Assembly (NCBI GenBank): GCA_946482165.1
Contig: CAMLQS010000202.1
Coordinates: forward strand, 1-8,957
Source of the DNA: an uncultured Verrucomicrobiota bacterium
GTDB taxonomy: Bacteria > Verrucomicrobiota > Verrucomicrobiae > Opitutales > Opitutaceae
DNA length: 8,957 nt
Direction: 5' to 3'
Shown: positions 1-6,805 of the stretch, in pieces
How positions within the stretch are numbered: the first letter of the stretch is position 1
Layout: every line of letters begins with the position of its first letter
Translations under genes and position numbers: made by a program
The notes under the pieces: model-generated
The model's database searches: none
The model's input: only the letters and a program-made list of their open reading frames with translations
What the model was told of the DNA's origin: nothing

Positions 1-169
1 GTGTATTGTAAATAACTCGGCCCGTCGCTTGAGCCCTACGGGGAGAGCAGGAAACAGCGCTGGGCCGGCGTTGCGAAAGGTGGCATGGGCCTCCGGCCCA
101 CCTCCACCTTTCGCGCCTTGGCCGAGCACGGTTTCCCGCCTCCGCCGGACCGAGTTATTCACAAGACAC
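1..169. repeat. Long imperfect foldback (inverted-repeat) element, MITE-like
   Basis: Positions 1-20 and 150-169 are inverted repeats of each other with 18 of 20 matches, including a perfect 10-nt core (aataactcgg at 11-20, ccgagttatt at 150-159). Inside, 50-72 pairs imperfectly with 115-136 (for example ggaaac at 50-55 with gtttcc at 131-136), and 73-83 pairs perfectly with 104-114. The left arm is about 16 nt longer, and the extra bases can form a side hairpin (cccgt 21-25 with acggg 38-42). The whole segment can therefore fold back along its full length as DNA or RNA. No convincing coding sequence lies here. It could be a non-autonomous mobile element (MITE/REP type), the end of a larger element cut by the window edge, or a structured RNA. 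The left boundary is unknown because the repeat starts at base 1. The pairing is seen directly; the mobile-element label is inference. Confidence 0.6.
73..114. repeat. Central hairpin of the foldback element
   Basis: An 11-bp perfect stem (gcgaaaggtgg at 73-83 with its complement at 104-114) is followed, after a small internal loop (2 nt against 3 nt), by a 6-bp stem (86-91 with 95-100) and a 3-nt loop. It is very GC-rich and should be stable. No run of T follows on either strand, so it does not look like an ordinary intrinsic terminator, although it could still slow transcription entering from the left. Confidence 0.7.
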
Positions 170-301
170 GGCCTGAGGAGAAATCCCGAGTTTTAACAAA
201 GAATAAAACTCATTGTCAGCGCGCCTTGGGCCTTGTTTGTGCTCTATGTGGCCAAGCAATTTCTTTGCTTCGCCGTCCCAGCCACATCCCTCACCCGCTT
301 C
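170..301 (+). other. Leader region upstream of the first gene
   Basis: This non-coding stretch lies between the foldback element and the first start codon. It contains the only AT-rich patch in the window (about 181-217), where a promoter would be expected, but no confident -35/-10 pair can be assigned. A weak candidate -35 (ttgtca, 213-218) has no good -10 at standard spacing. A purine-rich tgaggag at 174-180 resembles a ribosome binding site but has no start codon at a suitable distance. From about 230 to 301 the leader becomes pyrimidine-rich like the other gene starts here. Confidence 0.35.
188..211. promoter_or_regulatory. Perfect 8-bp dyad, candidate operator
   Basis: The sequence gagtttta (188-195) is followed by an 8-nt A-rich spacer and then its exact complement taaaactc (204-211), giving a 24-nt symmetrical site. 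It lies about 90 nt upstream of the first gene, in the only AT-rich patch, which suits a dimeric regulator binding near a promoter. There is no T tract after it to suggest a terminator. The left half resembles the end of the adjacent foldback element (cgagttatt, 151-159), so it may instead be a remnant of that repeat family. The dyad is observed; the regulatory role is inferred. Confidence 0.35.
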
Positions 302-1432
302 ATGGTATCGCGCCTCGCGTCTCCTTTCATCATCACCGCCATCGCGTTGGCGTGCCTGCTCGTCGGCTGCGACGAGGCCGCGCGTAAAACCCAGCCCTCT
401 CCGACCGGCGTCCCGACGTTTTCCAGCTGGAGCACCCCGCCCTCCGCTTCACCCATCATTCCGGCCGGCTCGCTTAAGACCGTGGGCACTTGGAACGACC
501 CCTGCCTGCTTTCGGAGGACGGCAAACTTGTCGCCTACCTTTCCTCCAACCGCGACGAGCTTTTTAAACCTCCGGTCGTTCCCTATCGGGCCGTCTCGGA
601 CGATCAGGGGAAGACGTGGAAACTCGACCCGGCCACGCCGCTTCTCGAACCCGCCGGCACTCCTTTCGCAAGCATCGAGACCCCCTCGGTGGCGAGGTTC
701 AACGGCGGCTACCATCTCTTCTTCACGGGCGTCTATCCCGCCGGCGCCGCATCTCCGATGGCCATCGGCCACGCCACGTCCTCCGACGGGCGTTCTTGGA
801 AAATGACGAACGGAGGCCGGCCCATCCTCCAAGCCACGGGCAAAGCCACGGATTGGCACAGCTACCTGGTCGCCGAACCCGGCGTCGCGGTATTCAAAAA
901 CCGTCTCCACGTCTACTTCGCCGCGGTCGGCGCCCGCCCCGGCGGCAATCCGCCTCAGCTCCAGACCATCGGCCTGATCACCTCCGAGGACGGAAAAAAC
1001 TTCACCGCTCCCCGCCAGGTGCTTTCGCAATCTGAACTCTACCCGGCCTCCGCGGGCTTCGTGGGATACACCACTCCGGCTCCCTTGGTCGCGGAGGACC
1101 GACTGCATCTCTTCTACACGGTCGCGCGGTTCCAAAAAGAAGCCAATCCGCAGTGGTTTCAAACCGCGCTTCACCACGCCGTTTCCGCCGACGGCCTTCG
1201 CTTCGCGCAAGACTCCGCCGCGCTCTTGGTGCGCGAAAGCCTGCCGTGGACAAAGAGCGAGATCCGCTCCCCGTTCGCCCTTCTTGAGGGCGATCAGGTG
1301 CGTCTCTTTTTCGCCGGACACGGCGACGTGGCCGACCTCGTCCGCAAAATCTCCTCTCGCCAGACCAGCGGCCAGTTCGGGGTCGGCGAAGCCCGCCTGC
1401 CTCTCTCGGCGCTTCCATCCCAGGCCCCCTAA
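302..1432 (+). CDS. Lipoprotein with a glycosidase-like / Asp-box beta-propeller
   Basis: Predicted exported lipoprotein of 376 residues. The ATG at 302 is preferred over an in-frame TTG at 233 because it gives a compact signal peptide: a short basic start, a hydrophobic stretch at residues 8-21 and a lipobox LVGC ending at Cys23. The body looks like a beta-propeller of the kind shared by GH43/GH32/GH130 enzymes and sialidase-type folds. Hydrophobic strand motifs (YHLFFTG 137-143, RLHVYFAA 201-208, RLHLFYTV 267-274, VRLFFAGH 333-340) alternate with four Asp-box-like turns (SDDQGKTW 99-106, SSDGRSW 160-166, TSEDGKNF 227-234, SADGLRF 295-301). A WNDPCLL motif at 64-70 resembles the first-blade Asp of GH43-like enzymes, and AEP (191-193) and RSP (322-324) occur at blade starts. 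A surface glycan-binding or glycan-trimming role fits the neighbours, but no catalytic set is proven and no substrate can be named. Asp follows the lipid Cys, which in E. coli would favour inner-membrane retention. The next gene starts 66 nt downstream with no visible terminator between. Confidence 0.8.
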   Translation: MVSRLASPFIITAIALACLLVGCDEAARKTQPSPTGVPTFSSWSTPPSASPIIPAGSLKTVGTWNDPCLLSEDGKLVAYLSSNRDELFKPPVVPYRAVSDDQGKTWKLDPATPLLEPAGTPFASIETPSVARFNGGYHLFFTGVYPAGAASPMAIGHATSSDGRSWKMTNGGRPILQATGKATDWHSYLVAEPGVAVFKNRLHVYFAAVGARPGGNPPQLQTIGLITSEDGKNFTAPRQVLSQSELYPASAGFVGYTTPAPLVAEDRLHLFYTVARFQKEANPQWFQTALHHAVSADGLRFAQDSAALLVRESLPWTKSEIRSPFALLEGDQVRLFFAGHGDVADLVRKISSRQTSGQFGVGEARLPLSALPSQAP

Positions 1433-1498
1433 ACCGGCGCCCACCGCCGCATCCCTCCGTTTTCGCTTCTTCCTCCAACCTTCACACCCAATCCAGCC

Positions 1499-2215
1499 AT
1501 GAAAGTTGTCATCCTCTGCGGCGGCCGCGGCGTCCGCGCCTTCCCGTTCACGGAATATCTTCCGAAGCCGATGCTGCCGGTCGGCGGCACCCCGATCATC
1601 GCCCACATCATCAAGAGCTACATCGCCCAAGGCTTCAAAGAATTCATCCTCGCCGCAGGCTATCGCAAAAACGTCCTCGACGACTATTTCGACCGCAAGG
1701 CGCTTGGCGCCCATATCGACATCATCGACACCGGCGACGCCGCCGACACGGGCGAGCGCATTCACGCCTGCCGTGATCTGGTCGGCGACACCTTCCTCGC
1801 CACCTACGGCGACGGATTGTCCGACGTCCCCGTCTCCGAAGTCATCGCCCATCACCGACGCCACGGCGCCCTCGCCACCGTCACCGCCGTTCCGCTCGTT
1901 TCCCAATACGGCGTCATCAAAACCGACGGCGAAGGCCTGGTCACCGCGCTGCTTGAAAAACCACGTATGCGCGAGCAGTGGATCAACGCCGGCTTCTTCG
2001 TTTTCTCGAAGGAAGTTTTCCAGCACTGGACCGGCCACAACCTGGAGCGTGACGTCCTCCCCCGCCTCGTCACGATGGGCCGCATGGCCGCGTATACCCA
2101 CGACGGCTTCTTCAAGTCGATGGACAGCTACAAAGATCAGCAGGACTTCGAGGAACTGTTCCATCCCGTGAACCCGCCCTGGGCCTGCAAAACCTCCCTC
2201 GCCGCCTCCGCCTGA
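1499..2215 (+). CDS. rfbF: Sugar-1-phosphate nucleotidyltransferase, likely glucose-1-phosphate cytidylyltransferase
   Basis: A 238-residue cytoplasmic enzyme of the NTP-transferase (GT-A-like) family. It would join a nucleoside triphosphate to a sugar 1-phosphate, releasing pyrophosphate; for RfbF this is CTP plus glucose 1-phosphate giving CDP-glucose. Seen in the sequence: the nucleotide-binding start ILCGGRGVR (5-13), PKPM (22-25), the DTG...TGERI segment (77-88), the metal-binding GDGLSDV (104-110), EKP (153-155), INAGFF (162-167) and HDGFFKSMD (201-209). The DTG...TG segment, GDGxSDV and HDGFxxxMD are typical of RfbF rather than of the RmlA or GalU branches. It is somewhat shorter than the usual roughly 257 residues, but no core motif is missing. 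The ATG at 1499 places the GG motif close to the N-terminus as expected, with no Shine-Dalgarno upstream. The RfbG-type dehydratase next door supports the CDP-sugar assignment; a related nucleotide specificity cannot be excluded. Confidence 0.85.
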   Translation: MKVVILCGGRGVRAFPFTEYLPKPMLPVGGTPIIAHIIKSYIAQGFKEFILAAGYRKNVLDDYFDRKALGAHIDIIDTGDAADTGERIHACRDLVGDTFLATYGDGLSDVPVSEVIAHHRRHGALATVTAVPLVSQYGVIKTDGEGLVTALLEKPRMREQWINAGFFVFSKEVFQHWTGHNLERDVLPRLVTMGRMAAYTHDGFFKSMDSYKDQQDFEELFHPVNPPWACKTSLAASA

Positions 2216-2261
2216 GCCCGCCTTTCCCCAGCCCGTCCCCTTCAACTCGATCAAGTCATTC

Positions 2262-3260
2262 ATGAGCTTCTGGAATAATCGCAACGTCTTCGTCACCGGC
2301 TCCACCGGCTTTCTCGGCATGTGGCTCACCGACGCCCTCGTCCAATCCGGGGCGAACGTCGTCTGCCTAGTCCGCGACTGGAACCCGCGCGCCCCGTTCT
2401 TCCTCGACGGCATCCACGACCGCGTCACCACCGTGCGCGGCGCCCTCGAGGACTACGCCTGCCTCGAACGCGCGATCAACGAATACGAGATCGAAAGCGT
2501 CTTCCACCTCGCCGCCCAGGCCATTGTCGGCGTCGCCAACCGCAACCCGCTCGCGACCTTCGAGACCAACATCGCCGGCACCTGGAACCTTCTCGAAGCC
2601 TGCCGCCGCAACTCCACCGTCAAACGCGTCGTCGTCGCCTCCAGCGACAAGGCCTATGGCGACCACAAGATCCTCCCCTACAACGAGGACTTCGCCCTCC
2701 AGGGTCGTCATCCCTACGATGTCTCCAAGAGCTGCGCCGACCTCATCAGCCTCACCTACGCGCACACCTACAAACTCCCGGTCTCGATCACCCGTTGCGG
2801 CAATCTCTTCGGCCCCGGCGACCTGAATTTCAGCCGCATCATCCCCGGCACCATCCAGTCCATCTTCCGCGGCGAGCGTCCCCTCATCCGCAGCGACGGC
2901 TCGCCCAAGCGCGACTACGTCTTCGTCAAGGACATCGTCCAGGCCTACCTTACCCTCGCCGAGCAGATGGACCGCCCCGAGGTCCGCGGCCGCGGCTGGA
3001 ACTTCGGCACCGGCACGCCCCTCAGCGTCCTCGAACTCATCCGCCTTCTCCTTGATCGCGCCGACGCCGGCCACATCGAGCCCGACGTGCGCAACGAAGC
3101 CAAGGGCGAGATCCTCCACCAATACCTGAGCAGCGAGGCCGCCAACCGTGAACTCGGCTGGTTCCCCGGCGCCCCTCTCGCCGACCGTCTCTCCGAGACG
3201 ATCGACTGGTATCGGTCCTACTTCGAACGCAGCGCCGCCCCCGCCGTGCTAGCCACCTGA
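2262..3260 (+). CDS. rfbG: SDR sugar-nucleotide 4,6-dehydratase, likely CDP-glucose 4,6-dehydratase
   Basis: A 332-residue enzyme of the extended short-chain dehydrogenase family. Expected reaction: NAD-dependent conversion of CDP-glucose to CDP-4-dehydro-6-deoxyglucose. The N-terminus (FWNNRNVFVTGSTGFLG, residues 3-19) carries the GxxGxxG dinucleotide site at 13-19 and matches the usual FW.gk.VFVTGhTGF opening of RfbG proteins, which supports this ATG. Further marks are HLAAQ (82-86), the active-site segment SSDKAYG (127-133), where Ser-Asp-Lys is the RfbG version of the dehydratase T-D-E motif, the YDVSK Tyr/Lys pair (Tyr152, Lys156), RCGNLFGPGD (178-187) and a substrate-domain KRDYVFVKD stretch (216-224). 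It starts 46 nt after the nucleotidyltransferase, consistent with an operon. The length is slightly below the usual roughly 355 residues. A GDP-mannose dehydratase-like specificity is the main alternative, but the SDK motif and the neighbour argue for CDP-glucose. Confidence 0.85.
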   Translation: MSFWNNRNVFVTGSTGFLGMWLTDALVQSGANVVCLVRDWNPRAPFFLDGIHDRVTTVRGALEDYACLERAINEYEIESVFHLAAQAIVGVANRNPLATFETNIAGTWNLLEACRRNSTVKRVVVASSDKAYGDHKILPYNEDFALQGRHPYDVSKSCADLISLTYAHTYKLPVSITRCGNLFGPGDLNFSRIIPGTIQSIFRGERPLIRSDGSPKRDYVFVKDIVQAYLTLAEQMDRPEVRGRGWNFGTGTPLSVLELIRLLLDRADAGHIEPDVRNEAKGEILHQYLSSEAANRELGWFPGAPLADRLSETIDWYRSYFERSAAPAVLAT

Positions 3261-3292
3261 GACGGCTTCCGCCGCCGCGGTCTTCGTTCGCC

Positions 3293-4306
3293 ATGGGCGT
3301 TATCTTCGTCGGTGTTCCCACCTTCAATCGTCCCGTCTACCTGCGCGAGACGCTGGAGAGCCTTCGCGCCCAGACCTGCCCCGATTGGACGGCGTTGGTG
3401 AGCGACAACGCCTCCGCCCCCGAAGCCGCCGCCGCCGCGCGCGCCTTGGTCGAGTCCTTCAACGACCCGCGCATCCGCTTCCACGCCCAACCCGCCAACC
3501 TCGGCGAATACGGCCAGGGCCGCACCTTCCAAGCCGCCGCCGCGGAGTCCGGGGCGGAGTTCTTTGTCATCCTCCACGACGACGACATCCTCCACCCCGG
3601 CCACCTGGCCCGTTCCCTCGACCGCCTCAAAGCCGACCCCGATCTCGCCTTCCACGTTGGCGGAGCGGACGCCATCGGCGCCTCGGGCGAGGCCCTTCCT
3701 GAGGTCGCCGACTGGTATCGCCGTCACCACGGACGTGAAGGCCGCGCCTCCGGAAGGATCGACGTGCTCGACACCCTCATGACCCACGGGCTCGCCCCCA
3801 TTTGCGGCACCGTCTTCCGCCGCTCGTGGCTGGAGCGCTCCGGCTTCGTGGATTCGGATCTGCACGGCAATTTCCCCTTCGAGTTGAATCTTTTCCTCCG
3901 ACTCGGAGAGATCGGCTGCCAGGCGTGGTTCGACCCCGAGCCGACGATTTCCTTTCGTTTCCACGACGGCGCCCTCCGCCGCAGCGACCGTCTCATGCAG
4001 AACGCTCAGGTCGTCGACAACATGATCACCCTCTTCGCCCGCCGCCGTTTCCGCGGGCGTCCCGAACGCCGCCGGCGGGTCCTCCTCGCCCGCCTCCACC
4101 GCGCCCGCTCCATTCTCGAGCTCCGGGCCGGCCGTCCGGCCTCCGCCCGCGCCTCGCTCTTTGCCGCCCTCGCCGTGCGACCTTTCGCCCCTCGCGCCTG
4201 GCTTCTTCTGCCCGGCCTGCTGCTCGCTCCCCGACTTCTGGAAGCGCGTGTGGACGAATCCGAGGTCGCCAATCCGCCTCGGCCCGTCCAAGCCCCGCGC
4301 ACCTGA
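3293..4306 (+). CDS. Family 2 glycosyltransferase
   Basis: A 337-residue cytoplasmic or membrane-associated glycosyltransferase of the GT2 (GT-A) family, expected to move a sugar from a nucleotide donor to a lipid-linked repeat unit. Visible features: the opening strand VGVPTFNRPVYLRETLESL (6-24), the donor-contacting SDNAS (37-41), the metal-binding HDDD (95-98) after a FFVIL strand, and an acceptor-side segment around DSDLHGNFPFELNLFLRL (187-204). The C-terminal part (about 245-337) is rich in Arg and Ala and includes a hydrophobic stretch (WLLLPGLLLAPRLL, 302-315) that may sit on the membrane. The start follows the dehydratase stop by 32 nt with no Shine-Dalgarno. The last 146 bases also carry an open frame leading into the next gene, but that gene's signal peptide shows its true start is after this stop. 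Donor and acceptor cannot be read from sequence. Confidence 0.85.
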   Translation: MGVIFVGVPTFNRPVYLRETLESLRAQTCPDWTALVSDNASAPEAAAAARALVESFNDPRIRFHAQPANLGEYGQGRTFQAAAAESGAEFFVILHDDDILHPGHLARSLDRLKADPDLAFHVGGADAIGASGEALPEVADWYRRHHGREGRASGRIDVLDTLMTHGLAPICGTVFRRSWLERSGFVDSDLHGNFPFELNLFLRLGEIGCQAWFDPEPTISFRFHDGALRRSDRLMQNAQVVDNMITLFARRRFRGRPERRRRVLLARLHRARSILELRAGRPASARASLFAALAVRPFAPRAWLLLPGLLLAPRLLEARVDESEVANPPRPVQAPRT

Positions 4307-4331
4307 TATTTCTCCCGTTCCCGATTTGCCC

Positions 4332-5126
4332 GTGACCGCCCGTCGCACTCCCGTCCCCCTCCTCCTCTTCGCCGGCCTTTCGCTCGCGCTCCTCCTCGGT
4401 GCGTGCTCGTCGGCCACCGCCTCGCGCCCCCTCCAGGTCGAGCCGGAGAAGATCGAGAGCCTCCGCCGCTTCCGCAAAGACTACGTCCTCGCCCCCGGCG
4501 ACCAGGTCGAAGTCCTCGTCCAACGCTACCCCGAGGTTTCCCGCGTCGTGCAGATCCGGGCCGACGGGCGCATCGCGCTCCCCCTTCTCGGCGAACTCCA
4601 GGCCGCCGGCCTCACCTTCTCGGAACTCTCCGCCGCCATCGCCAAAGCCCTCTCGCCCCGGCTCCGCGACGTCGAGGTCAACATCCTCTCCGTCGATCTT
4701 CGTCAGCCGCAGGTCTACGTCATCGGCGATGTCAACCGCCCCGCTCCCATCCCGCTCCGGCAAGCCGGCACCGCCGCCCAGGCCATCGCCGCGGCCGGAG
4801 GGTTTCCCCGTTCGGCCAAATCCCGCCGCATCGCCCTTATTCGCCTGAACGCCGAAGGCTACCTCGTCGCCACCCCGCTCGAAGTCACCGGCCGCGGCCA
4901 GCCCTCCTCCTGGCTCGCGCTGCAGGCCACCGTTCTTCAGCCGGACGACATTCTCTTCATTCCCGAGAACAACCGCTCCCAGTTCACCCGCTTCGTCACC
5001 GACTTCATCAACACTCCCCTCAGCGGCGTGAATTCCGTATTCACCACTTACACCAATTACCGGCTCACCGAGGCGCTCGAGCTCCAGATCGACGCCGCCG
5101 AGGCCGCCGCCGTCGCCCAGCCCTGA
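4332..5126 (+). CDS. Polysaccharide export outer-membrane lipoprotein (Wza/GumB-like)
   Basis: A 264-residue lipoprotein of the polysaccharide biosynthesis/export family, expected to form or contribute to the outer-membrane exit pore. The frame is open from 4161, but a GTG at 4332 is chosen because it gives a textbook lipoprotein signal: TARR at 2-5, a hydrophobic run at 8-22 and lipobox LGAC ending at Cys25, followed by Ser-Ser, which fits outer-membrane sorting. A TTG at 4326 would add two residues and is nearly as good. The export domain covers about 50-122 (DYVLAPGDQVEVLV at 50-63, then DGRIALPLLGEL at 78-89). An SLBB domain follows (VYVIGDVNRP 128-137, AIAAAGGF 151-158), ending in the typical LQPDDILFIP (202-211). 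The C-terminal tail (212-264) is short, and no long membrane helix like that of E. coli Wza is obvious. It starts 25 nt after the glycosyltransferase and ends 2 nt before the chain-length gene. Confidence 0.9.
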   Translation: MTARRTPVPLLLFAGLSLALLLGACSSATASRPLQVEPEKIESLRRFRKDYVLAPGDQVEVLVQRYPEVSRVVQIRADGRIALPLLGELQAAGLTFSELSAAIAKALSPRLRDVEVNILSVDLRQPQVYVIGDVNRPAPIPLRQAGTAAQAIAAAGGFPRSAKSRRIALIRLNAEGYLVATPLEVTGRGQPSSWLALQATVLQPDDILFIPENNRSQFTRFVTDFINTPLSGVNSVFTTYTNYRLTEALELQIDAAEAAAVAQP

Positions 5127-5128
5127 CC

Positions 5129-6805
5129 ATGCGCCCCGAAACCTATCGCACCGACCAGGAAGCCATCCCGCATCGGCCCGAGGCGGACCGCTTCGATTTC
5201 CTCACCGCCCTGGTGCGCCTTCTTGAGGTCGCCCGCGCGTATTGGTGGGCCATCGCCGTCACCCCGATCCTCTTCCTCATCGGCATCTTCGCCTACGTCA
5301 AACTGTTCCCCCCGGTCTATCGCGCCGAAGTCCTCATCATGGCCGAGGCCAAGGACGATTCCTCGCGCGAGAACTTCTACATGTTCTGGAACACGTTCCG
5401 GAAAAACGACCTGTTGAGCGAGATCGAGCTCATGCGGTCGAACGGGGTTCTCTCCCGCGTCATCCGCGAGCTGAACCTCGGCTACGACGAAGTCTACCAC
5501 CCCGTCACCAGCCACCTCGCCTATCTTTGGACCGAGTCCCTCGTCGGTCGCGCCTACCGCTCCGTCAAGCGCACGATCTTCCCTCCCGCCCCCTCTCCCT
5601 ACACGCCCACCGACGCCGAGATCGAGTTCGCCCGAACGCTGAACGATTTCCGCACCGGCATCTCGCTCGTCCCCGTCCCCGACTCCTCCGTCGGACGCAT
5701 CGTTCTCGCCGGGCCCAGCCCGCGCGTCGCCGAGATCGCCAACCATCTCTCCGAAGTCTATATCGACGAGCGTCGCCGCCGCTTCACCGAGGAAGCCGAG
5801 AACGCCTACCGAACCCTCTCCACCGAAGTGGAAAAAGTCCGCCTCCAAATCGCGGAGCTCGAGCACGCCTACAACGAGTTCAAGGTCGACCACGGCCTCC
5901 TCCTCGATCTCGAGCAAGACAAGGTCACGCTCGCCAAGTGGCTCGAACTCGCCGCCGTCATCCGCGAAAGCGAAGCCAATATGGTCGGCCTCGCCGGAAA
6001 GCGCGCCGAGCTCGCCCGCTTCCTCGCCGCCGAGCCCCAACAGATCATCGCGCAGCAGGTGCTCCAAAAAAACCCCGCCCTCGTGGAACTCGAAGACAAC
6101 CTCCACAAGCTCCGCCAAAGCCTCGAACTTCAAAGCCTCCGCTTCCAGGAAGACGCTCCCGAGCTCCGCGACCTTCGCCGCCAGATCGCGGCGCTCGAGA
6201 CCCTCCGCGCCGGCACGAGCGAAAAGACCAACATCTCCGACACCCGGGTGCCCAACTCGGCGTTCGAGACCACGCGCCTGTCCATCCATTCCATCGACGC
6301 CGAACTCGCCGACATCCGCGCCCAGCTCGAGGTTCACCGCCGGGTTTACGAGGAAATCGGCGCCAAGCTCCAAACCCTCCCCCGCGACATGTCTCGCAAC
6401 CGCGATTTCGTCCGCGAGTTCTCCGTCGCCGACAAAAAATACAGCCTCCTCAAGGAGCGCCTCATGATGGCCGAGGTCTCCGCCGCCACCGCCCGCACCG
6501 CGCCTCCCAGCCTGCGCGTCATGGATCGCGCCTCCGCCCCGGCAAAGCCCATGTGGCCCAAGACCAAGCTCCTCCTCGCCGCGGGCCTCGGCCTCGGCGC
6601 CTTCTGCGGACTCGGCCTGGCCCTGCTCCTCGACTTCTTCAACGGCCGCGTGACGCTTTCCCGCCTGCGGCTCAGCCCGGGCCTGCCCTCCGTATTCGCC
6701 CTCCATGGCGATCCCGCCTCCCCCGATCTGATCACGCTTCCGTCCGCCAACATCCCGCTCGATTACGAAGCGCCCCCCGCCTCCGACCTTCGCCCCGCGC
6801 CATGA
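5129..6805 (+). CDS. Polysaccharide chain-length determinant (Wzz / Wzc N-terminal-like)
   Basis: A 558-residue inner-membrane co-polymerase expected to bridge to the export lipoprotein and control polymer length. An N-terminal cytoplasmic tail leads to TM1 (about 38-60), then a large periplasmic region starting with the Wzz-type motif PVYRAEVLIMAE (62-73). Long helical, probably coiled-coil, stretches cover about 215-260 and 320-360, with a further helix at about 385-415. Before TM2 lies a GNVR-like segment (REFSVADKKYSLLKERLMMAE, about 429-449) and a Pro-rich approach (APAKPMWPKTK, 470-480). TM2 is about 480-503. A cytoplasmic tail of about 55 residues follows, in which GLPSVFALHGDP (518-529) resembles the linker that in full-length Wzc/BceF joins TM2 to the kinase domain. 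No kinase domain is fused; the next gene overlaps by 4 nt and supplies a kinase-like fold. The ATG at 5129, 2 nt after the upstream stop, fits TM1 placement; the frame is open further upstream, but only as the shadow of the export gene. Confidence 0.9.
   Translation: MRPETYRTDQEAIPHRPEADRFDFLTALVRLLEVARAYWWAIAVTPILFLIGIFAYVKLFPPVYRAEVLIMAEAKDDSSRENFYMFWNTFRKNDLLSEIELMRSNGVLSRVIRELNLGYDEVYHPVTSHLAYLWTESLVGRAYRSVKRTIFPPAPSPYTPTDAEIEFARTLNDFRTGISLVPVPDSSVGRIVLAGPSPRVAEIANHLSEVYIDERRRRFTEEAENAYRTLSTEVEKVRLQIAELEHAYNEFKVDHGLLLDLEQDKVTLAKWLELAAVIRESEANMVGLAGKRAELARFLAAEPQQIIAQQVLQKNPALVELEDNLHKLRQSLELQSLRFQEDAPELRDLRRQIAALETLRAGTSEKTNISDTRVPNSAFETTRLSIHSIDAELADIRAQLEVHRRVYEEIGAKLQTLPRDMSRNRDFVREFSVADKKYSLLKERLMMAEVSAATARTAPPSLRVMDRASAPAKPMWPKTKLLLAAGLGLGAFCGLGLALLLDFFNGRVTLSRLRLSPGLPSVFALHGDPASPDLITLPSANIPLDYEAPPASDLRPAP

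Noticed and set aside
73..114. The central hairpin as an intrinsic terminator
   Set aside because: The stem is strong, but no T tract follows on either strand, and it is nested in a longer symmetrical foldback.
233..301. A TTG start giving a 23-residue longer lipoprotein
   Set aside because: The extra residues would place a second hydrophobic stretch before the signal peptide. The ATG at 302 gives a normal lipoprotein signal.
85..387. A 100-codon open frame running through the foldback hairpin
   Set aside because: Its start lies inside the central hairpin of the foldback element, the translation is Arg/Pro/His-rich without a domain, and it overlaps the lipoprotein signal region.
449..2431. 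A 660-codon open frame on the minus strand
   Set aside because: It lies antisense to the lipoprotein and nucleotidyltransferase genes, whose proteins have clear family motifs. Its translation is low-complexity (Gly/Ala/Asp/Glu/Val-rich), as expected from the complement of C-ending codons in GC-rich DNA, and it has no recognisable domain.
4161..4331. An earlier start for the export lipoprotein, overlapping the glycosyltransferase
   Set aside because: It would bury the lipoprotein signal peptide behind 57 unrelated residues. The GTG at 4332 gives a proper signal and lipobox.
4403..5128. An in-frame upstream extension of the chain-length protein
   Set aside because: The extension is an Arg/Pro-rich shadow of the export lipoprotein gene. 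The ATG at 5129, just after that gene's stop, gives a normal Wzz-type N-terminus with TM1 near residue 38.
5242..6801. An in-frame upstream extension of the kinase-like protein
   Set aside because: The extension is an Arg/Pro-rich shadow of the chain-length gene. The ATG at 6802 overlapping its stop is the natural coupled start.
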